Counted from the first letter of the stretch, positions 16,663-26,180 are shown. The stretch: DNA of 64,000 nucleotides from Streptomyces sp. MMG1121 (GCF_001280015.1 NZ_LGDV01000013.1:62001-126000); one strand, 5' to 3'. Numbers and translations: made by a program. Notes: a model not told the origin generated them from the sequence alone.

Positions 16663-18278
16663 TCAGGGTGAACTTCCCGGCGAGCCCGACGCCGAAGCGG
16701 AGGCCCCGCCCGACGGGGTCTCCGTCGCCGTCGTACAGGTCACCGAGAACGGCACCGGATCGGACGTGGCCCCCACCGGAGCGCGCACCTCGACGCTGAT
16801 CGCGTTGTCGACCGCCCCGCGGTCCGCGTCTTTCGGGTTCGCCGTCACGCTCACCCGCACCTGCCGGGTCCTGCCGTCACCGGCCGCGAACGACAGCGTC
16901 TGCCAGCCGGGGTCCGACACCGACCCGTGCGCGAGCACCCACCGGTACTCCACCTGAGCGGGCAGCCGCGCCACGGTGAACGTCGCCGTGAACGTCGGCG
17001 CCTGCGCGCCCGGCGGCGGACAGGTGCCGGAGTACGCCGTGTGCGCGCCGGTCAGTGTGACCCGCACGGACTGGGCCGGCCGGGGCGACGACGTACTGCT
17101 CCTCGCCGTCGCCGGCGACCCGGTGTCCGAGTCGGTGCCGCTGTGCGTGGCCGGCGCGGGTGGGCCGCCGCTCGCCCGGGGGCTGCCCGCGCCCGTGGTT
17201 CCGTGACCGCCGTTGTCGCGGTTCACCAGGACGTACGTCAGCCCCGCCAGCGCGAGCACGACCGCGAGCAGGCCCGCCGCCAGCACCACAACCGCCCCGC
17301 GCCCGCGCCCGGGCCGAGCGGCGGGCACGGGCAGCGGCGGTGTGGCGGAGGGCGACTCGGCCGGCCAGGGCTCCTGAGCGGCGACCGCCGGGGCGTACCC
17401 GGACGGTCCCGGTGCCGCCTGCGCACGCGGCGAACCTCCCCCGGAGGGGGCCCCCCGGCCGCGACGAGCCGCAGCTCCCGCTCCGCCCGATCGGCGCCGA
17501 GCCGCTCGGCCGGGTCCTTGCGCAGCAGCCCCTCGATGACCGGCGCGAGCGGCCCGGCCCGGCGCGGTGGCGGCAACTCCTCGTCCACCACGGCCCGCAG
17601 GGTGCTGATCGGGGTGTCGTACCGGAACGGCGAGACGCCCTCGACGGCCGCGTACAGCAGCACGCCCAGCGACCACAGGTCCGACTCGGGGCCCGGGGTC
17701 CGCCCCAACGCCCGCTCCGGAGCCAGGAATTCGGGCGAGCCGACGACCTCGCCGGTCATGGTGATCGCCGAGCTGCCCTCGACCGAGGCGATCCCGAAGT
17801 CGGTCAGCACCACCCGGCCGTCGTCGGCCAGCAGCACGTTGGCCGGCTTCACATCCCGGTGCAGCACCCCGGCGGCGTGCGCGGCCCGCAGGGCGGACAG
17901 GACCTCGGCCCCGATGTACGCGGCCCGCTGCGGCGGCAGCGGACCCGCCGCCGCCACCTGGTCCGCCAGCGACGGCCCGCGCACCAGCTCCATCACGATC
18001 CACGGCCGGCCGCCCTCGATCGCCACGTCGTACACCGTGACCACGTTGCGGTTCGCGACCCGGGCCGCCGCCCACGCCTCCCGCTCCAGGCGGGCGTACA
18101 TCCGCTCCACGTCGGAGGCGGGCAGTCCGGCCGGGGCCCGCACCTCCTTGACGGCCACCTCCCGGTGCAGCACCTCGTCCCGGGCCCGCCAGACGGTGCC
18201 CATGCCGCCCTCACCCAGCGGGGACAGCAGACGGTAGCGGCCCGCGATCACACGGTCGCGGCCCGGTTCTCCGGACAC
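16663..18278 (-). CDS. Eukaryotic-type Ser/Thr protein kinase, single-pass membrane, apparently frameshifted
   Basis: The N-terminal frame encodes a complete kinase domain: glycine loop LGEGGMGTVW, catalytic Lys44, HRDVKPANVLL (140-150), DFG (160-162), SPEFLAPE activation segment. The remainder is in another frame: Pro-rich linker, one transmembrane helix (VVVLAAGLLAVVLALAGLTYVLV) and an extracellular Ser/Thr-rich region with a beta domain (TFTATFTVARLPAQVEYRWVL). The two parts join if one base is added in the G/C runs at 17446-17456. Either a sequencing or assembly error, or a real mutation, separates kinase from its sensor. GTG at 18278 is preceded by a G-rich site. Without repair the kinase frame continues to a stop at 17238. 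Confidence 0.8.
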
Positions 18279-18322
18279 GGGCGCCCCCCAGACAGGTCGC
18301 GTGATTTCTCCGCAAAAGTAGC

Positions 18323-19759
18323 TCAACCGAGGGCGGTTGCGGCCCCCTTGAGCACCAATCCGGCGCCCAGGGCCAGCACGGTGAGCGCGGACACGAGCGG
18401 CAGGGCACGGCGCACCGGCGCGGTCAGCGGGTGCGCGGTCCAGCGCGGGCGCCGCTCCAGCATCCGGGACGCCCCCGAACCCACCCGGACCACGGCGACC
18501 CCCGCCGCCGTCAGCGTCAGCGCGAGCCCGGCGCCGTAGGCCACGACGAGCAGCAGCCCGAACCAGGCCTTGCCCAGCGCGGCGGCACCGACGAGCACCA
18601 CCACCGCCGACGGACTCGGCACGAGCCCACCGGCGAAGCCGAGCAGGATCGTGCCGCGGAGGGTGGGGGCGCTGGCGTGGGTGTGGGCGTGACCGCCATG
18701 GGCGTGCTGGGCGTGGACGGGGAGGTGGGCGTGTCCGTGTGCCCGGCCGCGCCAGGCCCGTCGTACGAGGTTCAGGCCTGCCGCCAGCACCAGGGCGCCG
18801 CTCGCCAGGCCCAGCCAGGCGATCACCGAGGGCGTGGCGGCGGAGCCGGCGGTGACGAGCAGGCCCAGCGCGACGACGCCGAGGGTGTGGGTGACGGTGA
18901 CCGACGCCGCCAGCGGCAGGACGTCCCGGAGCCCGGCCCGGCTGCCGCGCGCCGCCGCCGTGGCCGCCATCAGGGTCTTGCCGTGCCCGGGCGCGAGGGC
19001 GTGCAGGGCGCCGAGGGCGACCGCGACGAGCAGTGCGAGGGCGGCGAAGCCGAGGGTGAGGCGATGGCGGGACACGAGGCCGTCGAGGGCCTGCGTGAAG
19101 CGGTCCGCGCCCCGGGGCAGTACGGAGGCGGCCGGGGCGTTGGGGCGCTCCCCGGCGAGGGCGGGGCCGCCGGGGCGCACCCGCAGCGACGCGGCGGAGA
19201 CGTCGGCCGGTGACGACAGCAAGTCCGCGGGATAGGTGGTGAGTTCGTGCGAGACGGAGGTCTTCGGCACGTTCGACCCGGTAAGCGTCATCCGGTCGCC
19301 GCGCGCGGTGATCTCCCGCCAGCCGGGACCCGACCAGTTCGCCGCGGCCCGGAAGCCGAGGGCCACCGAGCCGGCCCGGGGCAGCGGCGCGGTCCAACGG
19401 CACTCCACGCGCAGGGTGTTGAGGCCCGCCTGACCGGGCCGCAGGGTGGCCGAGCCGCCCCGCACGGCGAGGGGGACCCGGCGCCCGGCCACGGTCACCT
19501 CGCTGCCGCGGGCGGCCCGGGCACAGCGCTGCCGGGCCCACCGCGTCACGCCCAGCCGTTCGAGGTCCGGCCTGGCCTGGGTCGCCGGTATCTCGGCCAG
19601 GTCCTCGACATGGGCGACCCGGAGCTGACCCGGCGCGGCGACCAGACCGTCGTACCGGTTGACGGTGAAGTTGCCCAGGGGATGCGCGCTCGCGCCGGTC
19701 GCGGGCAGCAGCACGAGAGCGCACACGACGCCGACGACGAACGGCAGACGCGTCCTCAC
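18323..19759 (-). CDS. NicO/RcnA-family nickel-cobalt transporter with N-terminal exported domain
   Basis: A 478-residue membrane protein. A signal peptide and an extracytoplasmic region of about 215 residues precede six or more transmembrane helices. HALAPGHGKTLMAA and GFAGGLVPSPSAVVVLVGA are the hallmark helix motifs of NicO/RcnA nickel-cobalt transporters. Between them lies a cytoplasmic His-rich loop (HGHAHLPVHAQHAHGGHAHTH) expected to bind Ni, Co or Zn. Its ATG overlaps the TPR gene's stop (ATGA), so it ends a three-gene operon with the DUF4331 and TPR genes. Efflux is more likely than uptake, but the direction and ion are inferred from the family. Confidence 0.85.
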   Translation of the reverse strand: MRTRLPFVVGVVCALVLLPATGASAHPLGNFTVNRYDGLVAAPGQLRVAHVEDLAEIPATQARPDLERLGVTRWARQRCARAARGSEVTVAGRRVPLAVRGGSATLRPGQAGLNTLRVECRWTAPLPRAGSVALGFRAAANWSGPGWREITARGDRMTLTGSNVPKTSVSHELTTYPADLLSSPADVSAASLRVRPGGPALAGERPNAPAASVLPRGADRFTQALDGLVSRHRLTLGFAALALLVAVALGALHALAPGHGKTLMAATAAARGSRAGLRDVLPLAASVTVTHTLGVVALGLLVTAGSAATPSVIAWLGLASGALVLAAGLNLVRRAWRGRAHGHAHLPVHAQHAHGGHAHTHASAPTLRGTILLGFAGGLVPSPSAVVVLVGAAALGKAWFGLLLVVAYGAGLALTLTAAGVAVVRVGSGASRMLERRPRWTAHPLTAPVRRALPLVSALTVLALGAGLVLKGAATALG

Positions 19760-21270
19760 TCCGCGGCCTCCAGCGCCCTGCGGGCCTCGGCCGCGCCCAA
19801 GGGGGAGAAGCCGGGGTTCAGCTTCAGGGCCGAGGACAGCGAGGCGCGGCCGGCCGTGCGGCGGCCGGTGGCCAGCTCGATCATGCCGAGGTGGTAGCGG
19901 AAGGCGGCGTTGCGGTAGCCCGTCGCCGTGGCCGCGCGCGCGTACGAAAGGGCTTCCGTGTCACGGCCGTTGACGTGCAGCGCCCAGGCCAGCGCGTCCG
20001 CGGTGTGCACGGTGTGCCGCCGGGCCCATTCGGCGCGGGCCGCGCGCAGGGCGGCCGCCTTGTCGCCGTGGTCGGCGGCGGCCAGCGCGGTGTCGAGGTC
20101 GGCGTCGACGCCGTTCGCCCGGGCCAGCGCGGTCCAGGCGGCCACGAGGGCGTACTGCTCCCGCGCCCTGGCCCTGTCGCCGGACGCGCCCCGCGCCTCG
20201 TACAGCTCGCCCAGTTCGACGAGCGGGCCCGGCAACGGATAGCGGGACACCACCGTCTCCATCCCCTTGACCGCCGCGGCCCGGTCGCCGCTCGCGGCCT
20301 GCGCCCGGGCCCGGCCCTCCAGTGCGGGGAGGTAGGTGTCGTCGGCGGCGAGCGCGCGGCCGTAGCAGGCGAGAGCGGTCCTGTAGTCGCCCTGGTTCCA
20401 GGCGAGTTGTCCGAGTTGGGCGGCCACGTAGGCGATGTCGCCCCGTGACGTGGCCCCGGACAGCGCCTGCTGGAGCACCCGGCGCGCGGTCGCCACGTCC
20501 CCGCGCAGCTCGTGCACGTACGCGTACCGCGTGAACACCGGGACGCCCGGCTTGCGCGCGTCGGCGGTCCCGGCGGCCTTCGACGCCTCGGCGTACCGGC
20601 CGAGTTCGACCAGGGCGTCGATCCGTGAGGACAACGCGCGTTCGCTGTACGGGTTCTGCCGCAGGGCCCGGTCCGCGAAGGTCAGGGCGTGGGCGAAGTC
20701 GTGCCGGGCGGCGGCGAGCGCGGCGCGGCCGGCCAGGGCCTGGTCGTTGTCCGGGGCCTGCGCCAGGGACCGCCGCAGCGCCTTGTCCGCCTGCGGATAC
20801 CGGGAGGGGTCGCCCTTGGTCCGCGCCTGCTCGACGTAGGCCAGCCCGAGCGTCGCCCAACTGCCCGCGTCCTTGGGCTGGGTGCGCAGATGAGCCTGGA
20901 GCGCGGCGATGCTCGCGTCCGGATCGCCCCCGCCCAGCACCCCGGGATCCATGGCACCGGACGCCACCGGCACGGACGCGGGCGCCCGGTCCGCACCGAC
21001 CGCGATCGCCCCACCGGTGAGCGCGATCGCCAACAGGACGGCGGATCCGCCGAGTTGGAGAGAGTGCCAGTGCCGTCCGGCAGCGGCCACCCGGCGCACG
21101 GCGGCGACCCGCTCGTCGGTGTCGTGGGGCGGGTCCTCGTCGCAGTGGCGCGAGGCGTGCGCGTGCGGACCGGAGGGCTCCGGTGTCCCGGCCGGCGCCG
21201 GGCCCCTGCCGTCGCCGGTGCTCACCCTGCTCCCGCCCATGTCGTCCTCGTCCTGTGCGCGCGGGCCCAT
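19756..21270 (-). CDS. Membrane-anchored tetratricopeptide-repeat protein
   Basis: A 504-residue protein with a short cytoplasmic N-terminus, one transmembrane helix (LGGSAVLLAIALTGGAIAVG, about residues 75-95) and a long extracytoplasmic alpha-helical solenoid of TPR-like repeats (for example WATLGLAYVEQARTKGDPSRYPQADKALRRSL, DIAYVAAQLGQLAWNQGDYRTALACYGRALA). TPR domains hold protein partners. Lying between a DUF4331 protein and a NicO transporter in one operon, it is probably a surface scaffold for them. ATG at 21270 has GGAGAGGAC close by; ATG at 21240 has better spacing and is an alternative. Confidence 0.82.
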   Translation of the reverse strand: MGPRAQDEDDMGGSRVSTGDGRGPAPAGTPEPSGPHAHASRHCDEDPPHDTDERVAAVRRVAAAGRHWHSLQLGGSAVLLAIALTGGAIAVGADRAPASVPVASGAMDPGVLGGGDPDASIAALQAHLRTQPKDAGSWATLGLAYVEQARTKGDPSRYPQADKALRRSLAQAPDNDQALAGRAALAAARHDFAHALTFADRALRQNPYSERALSSRIDALVELGRYAEASKAAGTADARKPGVPVFTRYAYVHELRGDVATARRVLQQALSGATSRGDIAYVAAQLGQLAWNQGDYRTALACYGRALAADDTYLPALEGRARAQAASGDRAAAVKGMETVVSRYPLPGPLVELGELYEARGASGDRARAREQYALVAAWTALARANGVDADLDTALAAADHGDKAAALRAARAEWARRHTVHTADALAWALHVNGRDTEALSYARAATATGYRNAAFRYHLGMIELATGRRTAGRASLSSALKLNPGFSPLGAAEARRALEAAE

Positions 21271-21366
21271 GTCCTCTCCTCCGTCTGCTGCGTCGTGGCG
21301 TGGAAGGCGCGGCCCGTCGTGGGGGAAGGGGATACGGGCCGCGCCGGTCTGGGGGTGGGGCGGAGG

Positions 21367-22902
21367 TCAGTACGGGCGCTGCAGACGCCGGCGCCACCAG
21401 GCGAAGGCGGTGCCGAGCAGCAGGATCCCGGCCGCGCCCGAGGCCGCCGAGGCGGCGATGAGGACGGTGTCGCCGGAGCCGGCGGACCCGGCCGGGCGCA
21501 GGGCGTCGCCGAGCCGGCTGCGCACGTCCGTGCCGGCGGTCGTGCCCTGGGCGAGCGGGCCGCGTGAGCCGGAGGTGGGCTCGGCGACGTAGGGGAAGTA
21601 CGCCTCGAAGGCCCGGTCGTTCTTGTCGACCGCGTCGCCCAAGTCGTTCTTGGCGCCGACCAGTTCGCCCTCCATCACCTGAAGGGCCGCGTCCACCACG
21701 TCGTCGCCGAGGCGGCGTCCGTTGGGGAAGCCGGCGTTGTCGCCGTCCAGGACGCCGAGCCGCTTGGGATGCGTGCTCGGCCTGATGGACGTGTTCAGGC
21801 GCAGCTCCTCCGAAGGGCGCACGCCCGGCGGCTGGTTGAGACCCTTGACGCCCTTCAGGAACACGTCGACCAGGTCGTTGCGCGGCTCGCTCGGCGCCTT
21901 GATCCTGTAGATCGACTCGATGAGCTTCGGCAGCTCGGGTTCGGTGACGTTCTTCAGGAACCGGGCGTCGTACGCGGGCTGGGAGGCGTTGAACCGGTCC
22001 TTGTCCTTCTGCGGATTGACGACCTCGTTGACCAGCGGGTTGCCCAGGCGCGAGACCTGCGTCCAGGAGCCCTGCGCGTTGCGGCGCTGGGTCGTGGACC
22101 AGAGGCCGACCACCGGCTGGCCCGCCGACTCGCGGATCAGGTCGCTCGGCACCTGGAGGGCGATGGTGTTGACGTTGTAGCCCTGGAGGGTGTCGCGGCC
22201 GACCTCGCTGAGATTGCCGCCGTACAGCAGGTCGAAGACGCGCAGGTCGGCGAAGAACGGGTCGTCCGCCTGCCCGGCGAAGGTCGCGGCGCCGCCCGCT
22301 GTCCTGCGGACGGCCTGCGCGCGCAGCTTGCCGTAGTCGGGCATGGACGCCCTGCCGACGTTCGACGGGGCCACCGGCACGTCGTCCGCGAGCTTGGTCC
22401 GCGACACCACCCGGTCGTGACTGAGCCGGAGCAGATCGACGTCGTAGGTCTGCGTGATGTTGAGGTCGGGGTCGTCCAGGCTGGTGACGGGACCGGTGTT
22501 GTAGAGGAACGTGCCGCCGTTCTTCGTATGGGTCCGGAAGGTGTAGCGGAAGACCGACTCTCCTTGTGCGTCACCGTTGTTGTCGATGTGGATGTCGTAC
22601 TGCGCGTCGTCGGCGAACGTGTAGAAGTTCGGTCCGCCCGCCGGTTCCTCGAACGGGATCCAGTCCGCCACGATCGTCGTCGTGTCGGGCCTGTCCGGGC
22701 TGACGAACGCGTACAGGTCGGTGTTGTCGTACTGCGGGGTCCCCGAGATCAGCGGGGCCTCCCGGTGCGAGGAGGCGGAGGCCGCCCCGGGTGCCAGCGC
22801 GGCGACGCCGGCGGCGGCGAGCCCGCCGGCCGCCAGCGCGCCGCACAGGAGCGTGGCCAGGCCCGTGCGTCCCGTGCCGCTCCTGGAGAAGAGAGGTGTC
22901 AT
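21367..22902 (-). CDS. Secreted DUF4331 family protein with C-terminal membrane anchor
   Basis: A 511-residue DUF4331 protein. After a signal peptide ending ASASS come the family signatures SSHREAPLISGTPQYDNTDLYAF, NFYTFADDAQYDIHIDNNGD and LNTSIRPST. A C-terminal hydrophobic helix and basic tail (AAGILLLGTAFAWWRRR) tether it to the membrane. The function of DUF4331 is not established. Acidic and His residues near the N-terminus could bind metal, fitting the NicO gene in the same operon. It is the first gene of that operon, has GAGGAC before its ATG, and carries a SigK-like promoter upstream, divergent from sigK. Confidence 0.88.
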   Translation of the reverse strand: MTPLFSRSGTGRTGLATLLCGALAAGGLAAAGVAALAPGAASASSHREAPLISGTPQYDNTDLYAFVSPDRPDTTTIVADWIPFEEPAGGPNFYTFADDAQYDIHIDNNGDAQGESVFRYTFRTHTKNGGTFLYNTGPVTSLDDPDLNITQTYDVDLLRLSHDRVVSRTKLADDVPVAPSNVGRASMPDYGKLRAQAVRRTAGGAATFAGQADDPFFADLRVFDLLYGGNLSEVGRDTLQGYNVNTIALQVPSDLIRESAGQPVVGLWSTTQRRNAQGSWTQVSRLGNPLVNEVVNPQKDKDRFNASQPAYDARFLKNVTEPELPKLIESIYRIKAPSEPRNDLVDVFLKGVKGLNQPPGVRPSEELRLNTSIRPSTHPKRLGVLDGDNAGFPNGRRLGDDVVDAALQVMEGELVGAKNDLGDAVDKNDRAFEAYFPYVAEPTSGSRGPLAQGTTAGTDVRSRLGDALRPAGSAGSGDTVLIAASAASGAAGILLLGTAFAWWRRRLQRPY

Positions 22903-22943
22903 GCCGTCCGTCCTCAGTGCCGACCTGCCGTTGACGGACGCTC

Positions 22944-22972
22944 ATTCGGAACCGGACCGGCGATCGGATTGG
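22944..22972 (-). promoter_or_regulatory. SigK-type promoter upstream of the DUF4331 operon
   Basis: On the minus strand CCAATCC (22972-22966) is followed after exactly 16 nt by CCGAAT (22949-22944). This matches the mycobacterial SigK consensus CCATCC-N16/17-CCGAAT except for one additional A in the -35 element. The start codon lies about 40 nt downstream. The divergent gene on the other side encodes a SigK-type factor, which makes the assignment persuasive though untested. Confidence 0.65.
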
Positions 22973-23112
22973 CCCGCCGGAGAAAAAGTTTCGGGTGCCG
23001 TGCGACCCGCGTTTTCGGCCCGCGGATCCGTATCACCGGCGGGAGGTGGGCGTTCGTGCGGATGCGGGGAACGCGGGGAAGGGCCGGCTGCGGCCGCGGA
23101 GAGGGGGCCGGT

Positions 23113-23655
23113 GTGCGGGCCGACGAACTGCTGGTGCTCGTCGCGGGCGGCGACCACCGGGCGTTCGAGGATCTGTACGCCCTGGTGTCGGGTCCGGTGT
23201 ACGGACTCGTGCGGCGGGTGGTGCGCGACCCCGCCCAGTCCGAGGAGGTGGCCCAGGAGGTGATGCTGGAGACGTGGCGCTCGGCCGCCCGGTTCGACCC
23301 CGGCCGGGGCAGCGCGCTCTCCTGGATCCTGACCCTCGCCCACCGCCGCGCCGTCGACCGGGTGCGCAGTGCACGCGCGGCCGGCGAACGCGAGCAGCGC
23401 GAGGCGCTGCGGGCCGGGGAGACCGCGTTCGACCAGGTCGCCGAGGAGGTCGAGGCGGGGCTGGAGCGCGAATGGGTACGCCGCTGCCTGGACCGGCTCA
23501 CGGCCCTGCAGCGCCAGTCCGTGACGCTCGCCTACTACGACGGCTACACCTACCGTGAGGTGGCCGAACGGCTCTCGCTGCCGCTCGGCACGGTCAAGAC
23601 GCGGATGCGCGACGGACTCACCCGGCTGCGCCAGTGCCTGGGAGGCGCCGCATGA
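23113..23655 (+). CDS. sigK: ECF RNA polymerase sigma factor, SigK type
   Basis: A 180-residue ECF sigma factor. Region 2 (HRAFEDLYALVSGPVYGLVRRVVRDPAQSEEVAQEVMLETWRSAARFDPGRG is spread over about 50 residues) binds the -10 element, with the AHRRAVDRVRS helix following. Region 4 (LTALQRQSVTLAYYDGYTYREVAERL, then LGTVKTRMRDGL) reads the -35. It closely resembles M. tuberculosis SigK in order and spacing. GTG at 23113 has GGAGAGG 8 nt upstream; GTG at 23056 is an alternative that adds 19 residues. Its stop overlaps the anti-sigma start (ATGA), so the pair is coupled. It probably drives the divergent DUF4331 operon. Confidence 0.88.
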   Translation: MRADELLVLVAGGDHRAFEDLYALVSGPVYGLVRRVVRDPAQSEEVAQEVMLETWRSAARFDPGRGSALSWILTLAHRRAVDRVRSARAAGEREQREALRAGETAFDQVAEEVEAGLEREWVRRCLDRLTALQRQSVTLAYYDGYTYREVAERLSLPLGTVKTRMRDGLTRLRQCLGGAA

Positions 23656-24488
23656 GCATCCTCGGCAGGCTGCTGCGCCGTGGGGACCCGCACTCCCTCG
23701 CCGCGCCCTACGCGCTAGACGCCCTCGAACCCGGCGAGCGGCGCCGGTTCGAGAAACACCTGCGGGACTGCGACCGCTGTGCCGCCGAGACCCGGGCGCT
23801 GGCCGAGGACGCGGTGCGCCTCGCCTGGTCCACGGCGGCGCCCGCACCGGCCGCGCTGCGCGACCGGGTACTGGCCGCCGTACGCGCGACCCCGCAGGAG
23901 CCGGCCCCGGAGCACGCGGCCCCCGGGCGCACGTCACGGGAGCGCGCGCCGCAGCTGCCGCCGCACGTCTGGGGCGCCCAGCCCCCGCCGGGACGCACCC
24001 GTGCCCCCCGGCCGCGCCCCCTGTTCGCGCCGCTCGCCACGGCCACCGCGGCGGCGGCCCTCGTCGTCGCCTCCCTCTTCGCGGTCCAGGCGCACCGCAC
24101 GCAGGACCGGTTCGACGCCGCACAGGTCCGGACACGTGAGATCGCCCACGTTCTGGCCGCTCCCGACGCCCGCGCCACGAACAGCGCGGACGTGCGGGGA
24201 CGCAGTATCGGAGTGATCGCTTCCGCATCGGAGCGGGAGGCCGTCGTCACCCTCAGCGGATACGGCACCCCGCCCGGCGGGCGTGTCCACCAGCTCTGGC
24301 TGATGCGCCCCCGCGCACAACCGCGCTCCCTCGGGCTCTTCGCAGGCGACACGCCCCTGGTCGCCCAGGGGCTCGACACCTCCTCGACGTCACTCGCCGT
24401 AACCGTCGAGCCTGATGGCGGCTCAGCGCAGCCCACCAGCCAGCCCATTGTCCAACTCACCCTGAAATCGGTCGGATTCGGAGAGTAG
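23652..24488 (+). CDS. rskA: Anti-sigma-K factor RskA-like membrane protein
   Basis: A 278-residue single-pass anti-sigma factor. The cytoplasmic N-terminus has the anti-sigma fold with an HxxxCxxC zinc-type motif (His36, Cys40, Cys43 in HLRDCDRC). A Pro-rich linker leads to one transmembrane helix (PLATATAAAALVVASLFAV). The extracytoplasmic RskA domain carries VVTLSGYGTPPGGRVHQLWLMRP. It should hold SigK at the membrane and release it on a signal, in relatives a redox or proteolytic cue. It is translationally coupled to sigK by the ATGA overlap. The presence of CxxC-type residues leaves redox sensing open. Confidence 0.88.
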   Translation: MSILGRLLRRGDPHSLAAPYALDALEPGERRRFEKHLRDCDRCAAETRALAEDAVRLAWSTAAPAPAALRDRVLAAVRATPQEPAPEHAAPGRTSRERAPQLPPHVWGAQPPPGRTRAPRPRPLFAPLATATAAAALVVASLFAVQAHRTQDRFDAAQVRTREIAHVLAAPDARATNSADVRGRSIGVIASASEREAVVTLSGYGTPPGGRVHQLWLMRPRAQPRSLGLFAGDTPLVAQGLDTSSTSLAVTVEPDGGSAQPTSQPIVQLTLKSVGFGE

Positions 24489-24614
24489 TCAAAGAAGGAT
24501 GGTCAACCGCCTTGCAGAGAAGGTGAATCCTGCGGACGCGATACACGCGTGCCGTCTTGGGGCGATAGGGTTAGCCTGCCCGGGCCGGGTGGACTCGTAC
24601 GGGTGGGGAGTGAC

Positions 24615-24896
24615 ATGGAGCAGATAACAGTGCGCAGCAGGGCCAGGGTCCCTGCGATCACCTGCGGAAGCAGCGCGACCAGTTCGCGCCTCGACCGCCA
24701 TCTGTCGGTGCTGGCGGGACCCGCCATACCGCAGCAGAAGGCGGCTGAGGCGACCTCGCTGATGCTCGAGCTGACGTCGCGTGACACCGCGCACCCGCGC
24801 AGCGACCGGGGCAAGCGGGTCAGCCGCGTCTCCCTGTTCGCACCGCTGCGCCGGCTGCGTCGCTCGCTGTTCGGCGGGCACGGACGCGGCCACTGA
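24615..24896 (+). CDS. Conserved small streptomycete protein, function unknown
   Basis: A 93-residue basic protein (MEQITVRSRARVPAITCGSS at the start) without membrane segments. The C-terminal third (RVSLFAPLRRLRRSLFGGHGRGH) is an amphipathic, strongly basic stretch. ATG at 24615 follows a GGGGAG site at normal spacing, and base use is coding-like. I remember similar small proteins in other Streptomyces but no function for them. It is separated from rskA by about 125 bp and likely has its own promoter. Confidence 0.65.
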   Translation: MEQITVRSRARVPAITCGSSATSSRLDRHLSVLAGPAIPQQKAAEATSLMLELTSRDTAHPRSDRGKRVSRVSLFAPLRRLRRSLFGGHGRGH

Positions 24897-24971
24897 GTCG
24901 ACAGCGGGCGGACAGTGAGCCGCCGCTGACCGAGCAGGCGGCCCCCTGGAGCCCTTCCGGGGTGCCCGTGC

Positions 24972-26180
24972 TCAGGCCACCACACCGTCCCGGCGCATCG
25001 CTGCGATCTCGCCGTCCGTCATCCCCACGGCACGCAGCAGCGCCCCGGTGTGCTGCCCGAGCGCGGGCACGTCACCCATCCGCGCCTCGTCCCCGCCCGG
25101 CAGTGTGATGGGGGGCAGCAGCGCCTTCAGCGGCCCGACCGGCGACCCCACCTGACGCCACCGGCCCCGGGCCGCCAGCTGCGGATGTGCCGCCAGCTCG
25201 TGCAGGTCCCGCAGCCGGGCGCAGGCGATACCCGCCTTCTCCAGCCGGGCCAGCGCCTCCTCGGCGTCCAGGACACCGAGTGCCCGCGCCACCAGTTCGT
25301 CCGTCTCCTCCCGGTTCGCGACCCGTGACGCATTCGTCGCATACGCCGGATCCATCCCCAATTCGGGGTGGCCCATGACCTGTTCGGCCAGCCGCCGCCA
25401 CTCCCGGTCGTTCTGCACGGACAGCAACACCCGACTGCCGTCGGCCGTCGGGTAGGCGTCGTACGGTGCGATCACGGCGTGCGCGAGCCCGGTGCGCGCC
25501 GGGGGTTCGCCTCCGTGCATCGCGTGGTGCAGGGGATGGCCCAGCCACTCGGCGAGGGCCTCCAGCATGGACACCTCCACCGGCCCGCCCCGCCCGGTCG
25601 TACCGCGCCGTACGAGAGCCGCCAGCACGCCCGAGAACGTGTACATGGCCGCCGCGATGTCCGCTGCCGGGATGCCCGCCTTCACCGGCTGCTCCGGCGT
25701 CCCGGTCACCGACACGAGCCCCGCCTCGCACTGCACGAGCATGTCGTACGCCCGCTTGTCCGCGTACGGCCCCGAGCCGCCGTAGCCCGAGATGTCCACG
25801 GCGATCAGCCGCGGATGCGCGGCGCACAGCGTGGCCGCGTCGAGGCCGAGCCGGGCCGCCGCCCCGTGCGCGAGGTTCTGCACGAACACGTCCGCGTCCG
25901 CGATCAGCCGGCGTACGACGGCCAGGGCGCGCGGGTCCTTCAGGTCCAGCGCGAGGGACTCCTTGCCGCGGTTGCACCACACGAAGTGCGAGGCGAGACC
26001 GCGGGCCGCCGAGTCGTAGCCGCGCGCGAAATCGCCGCCGTCGACCCGCTCCACCTTGATGACCCGGGCGCCCAGGTCGGCGAGCTGCCGGGTCGCGAAA
26101 GGTGCGGACACGGCCTGTTCGACGGCGACGACGGTGATGCCCTCCAGGGGCAGGGGTTGCTGGTCCATGGGCTGGATCAT
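24972..26180 (-). CDS. CaiB/BaiF family CoA-transferase (family III)
   Basis: A 402-residue type III CoA-transferase that moves CoA between carboxylic acids. Family marks are LEGITVVAVEQAVSAPFATRQLADLGARVIKVE, VWCNRGKESLALDLK and AYDMLVQCEAGLVSVTGTPE. The catalytic aspartate is Asp174 in GIPAADIAAAMY. Such enzymes occur in carnitine, oxalate, bile-acid and aromatic-acid metabolism; the substrate here is not evident and no pathway partner is adjacent. ATG at 26180 or 26168 (MDQQPLPLEG) may be the start. The gene stands alone. Confidence 0.92.
   Translation of the reverse strand: MIQPMDQQPLPLEGITVVAVEQAVSAPFATRQLADLGARVIKVERVDGGDFARGYDSAARGLASHFVWCNRGKESLALDLKDPRALAVVRRLIADADVFVQNLAHGAAARLGLDAATLCAAHPRLIAVDISGYGGSGPYADKRAYDMLVQCEAGLVSVTGTPEQPVKAGIPAADIAAAMYTFSGVLAALVRRGTTGRGGPVEVSMLEALAEWLGHPLHHAMHGGEPPARTGLAHAVIAPYDAYPTADGSRVLLSVQNDREWRRLAEQVMGHPELGMDPAYATNASRVANREETDELVARALGVLDAEEALARLEKAGIACARLRDLHELAAHPQLAARGRWRQVGSPVGPLKALLPPITLPGGDEARMGDVPALGQHTGALLRAVGMTDGEIAAMRRDGVVA

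Noticed and set aside
21769..23112. Upstream extension of the sigK reading frame
   Set aside because: The frame is open back to 21769, but that part is antisense to the DUF4331 gene and no sigma domain lies there; GTG 23113 with GGAGAGG is the sensible start.
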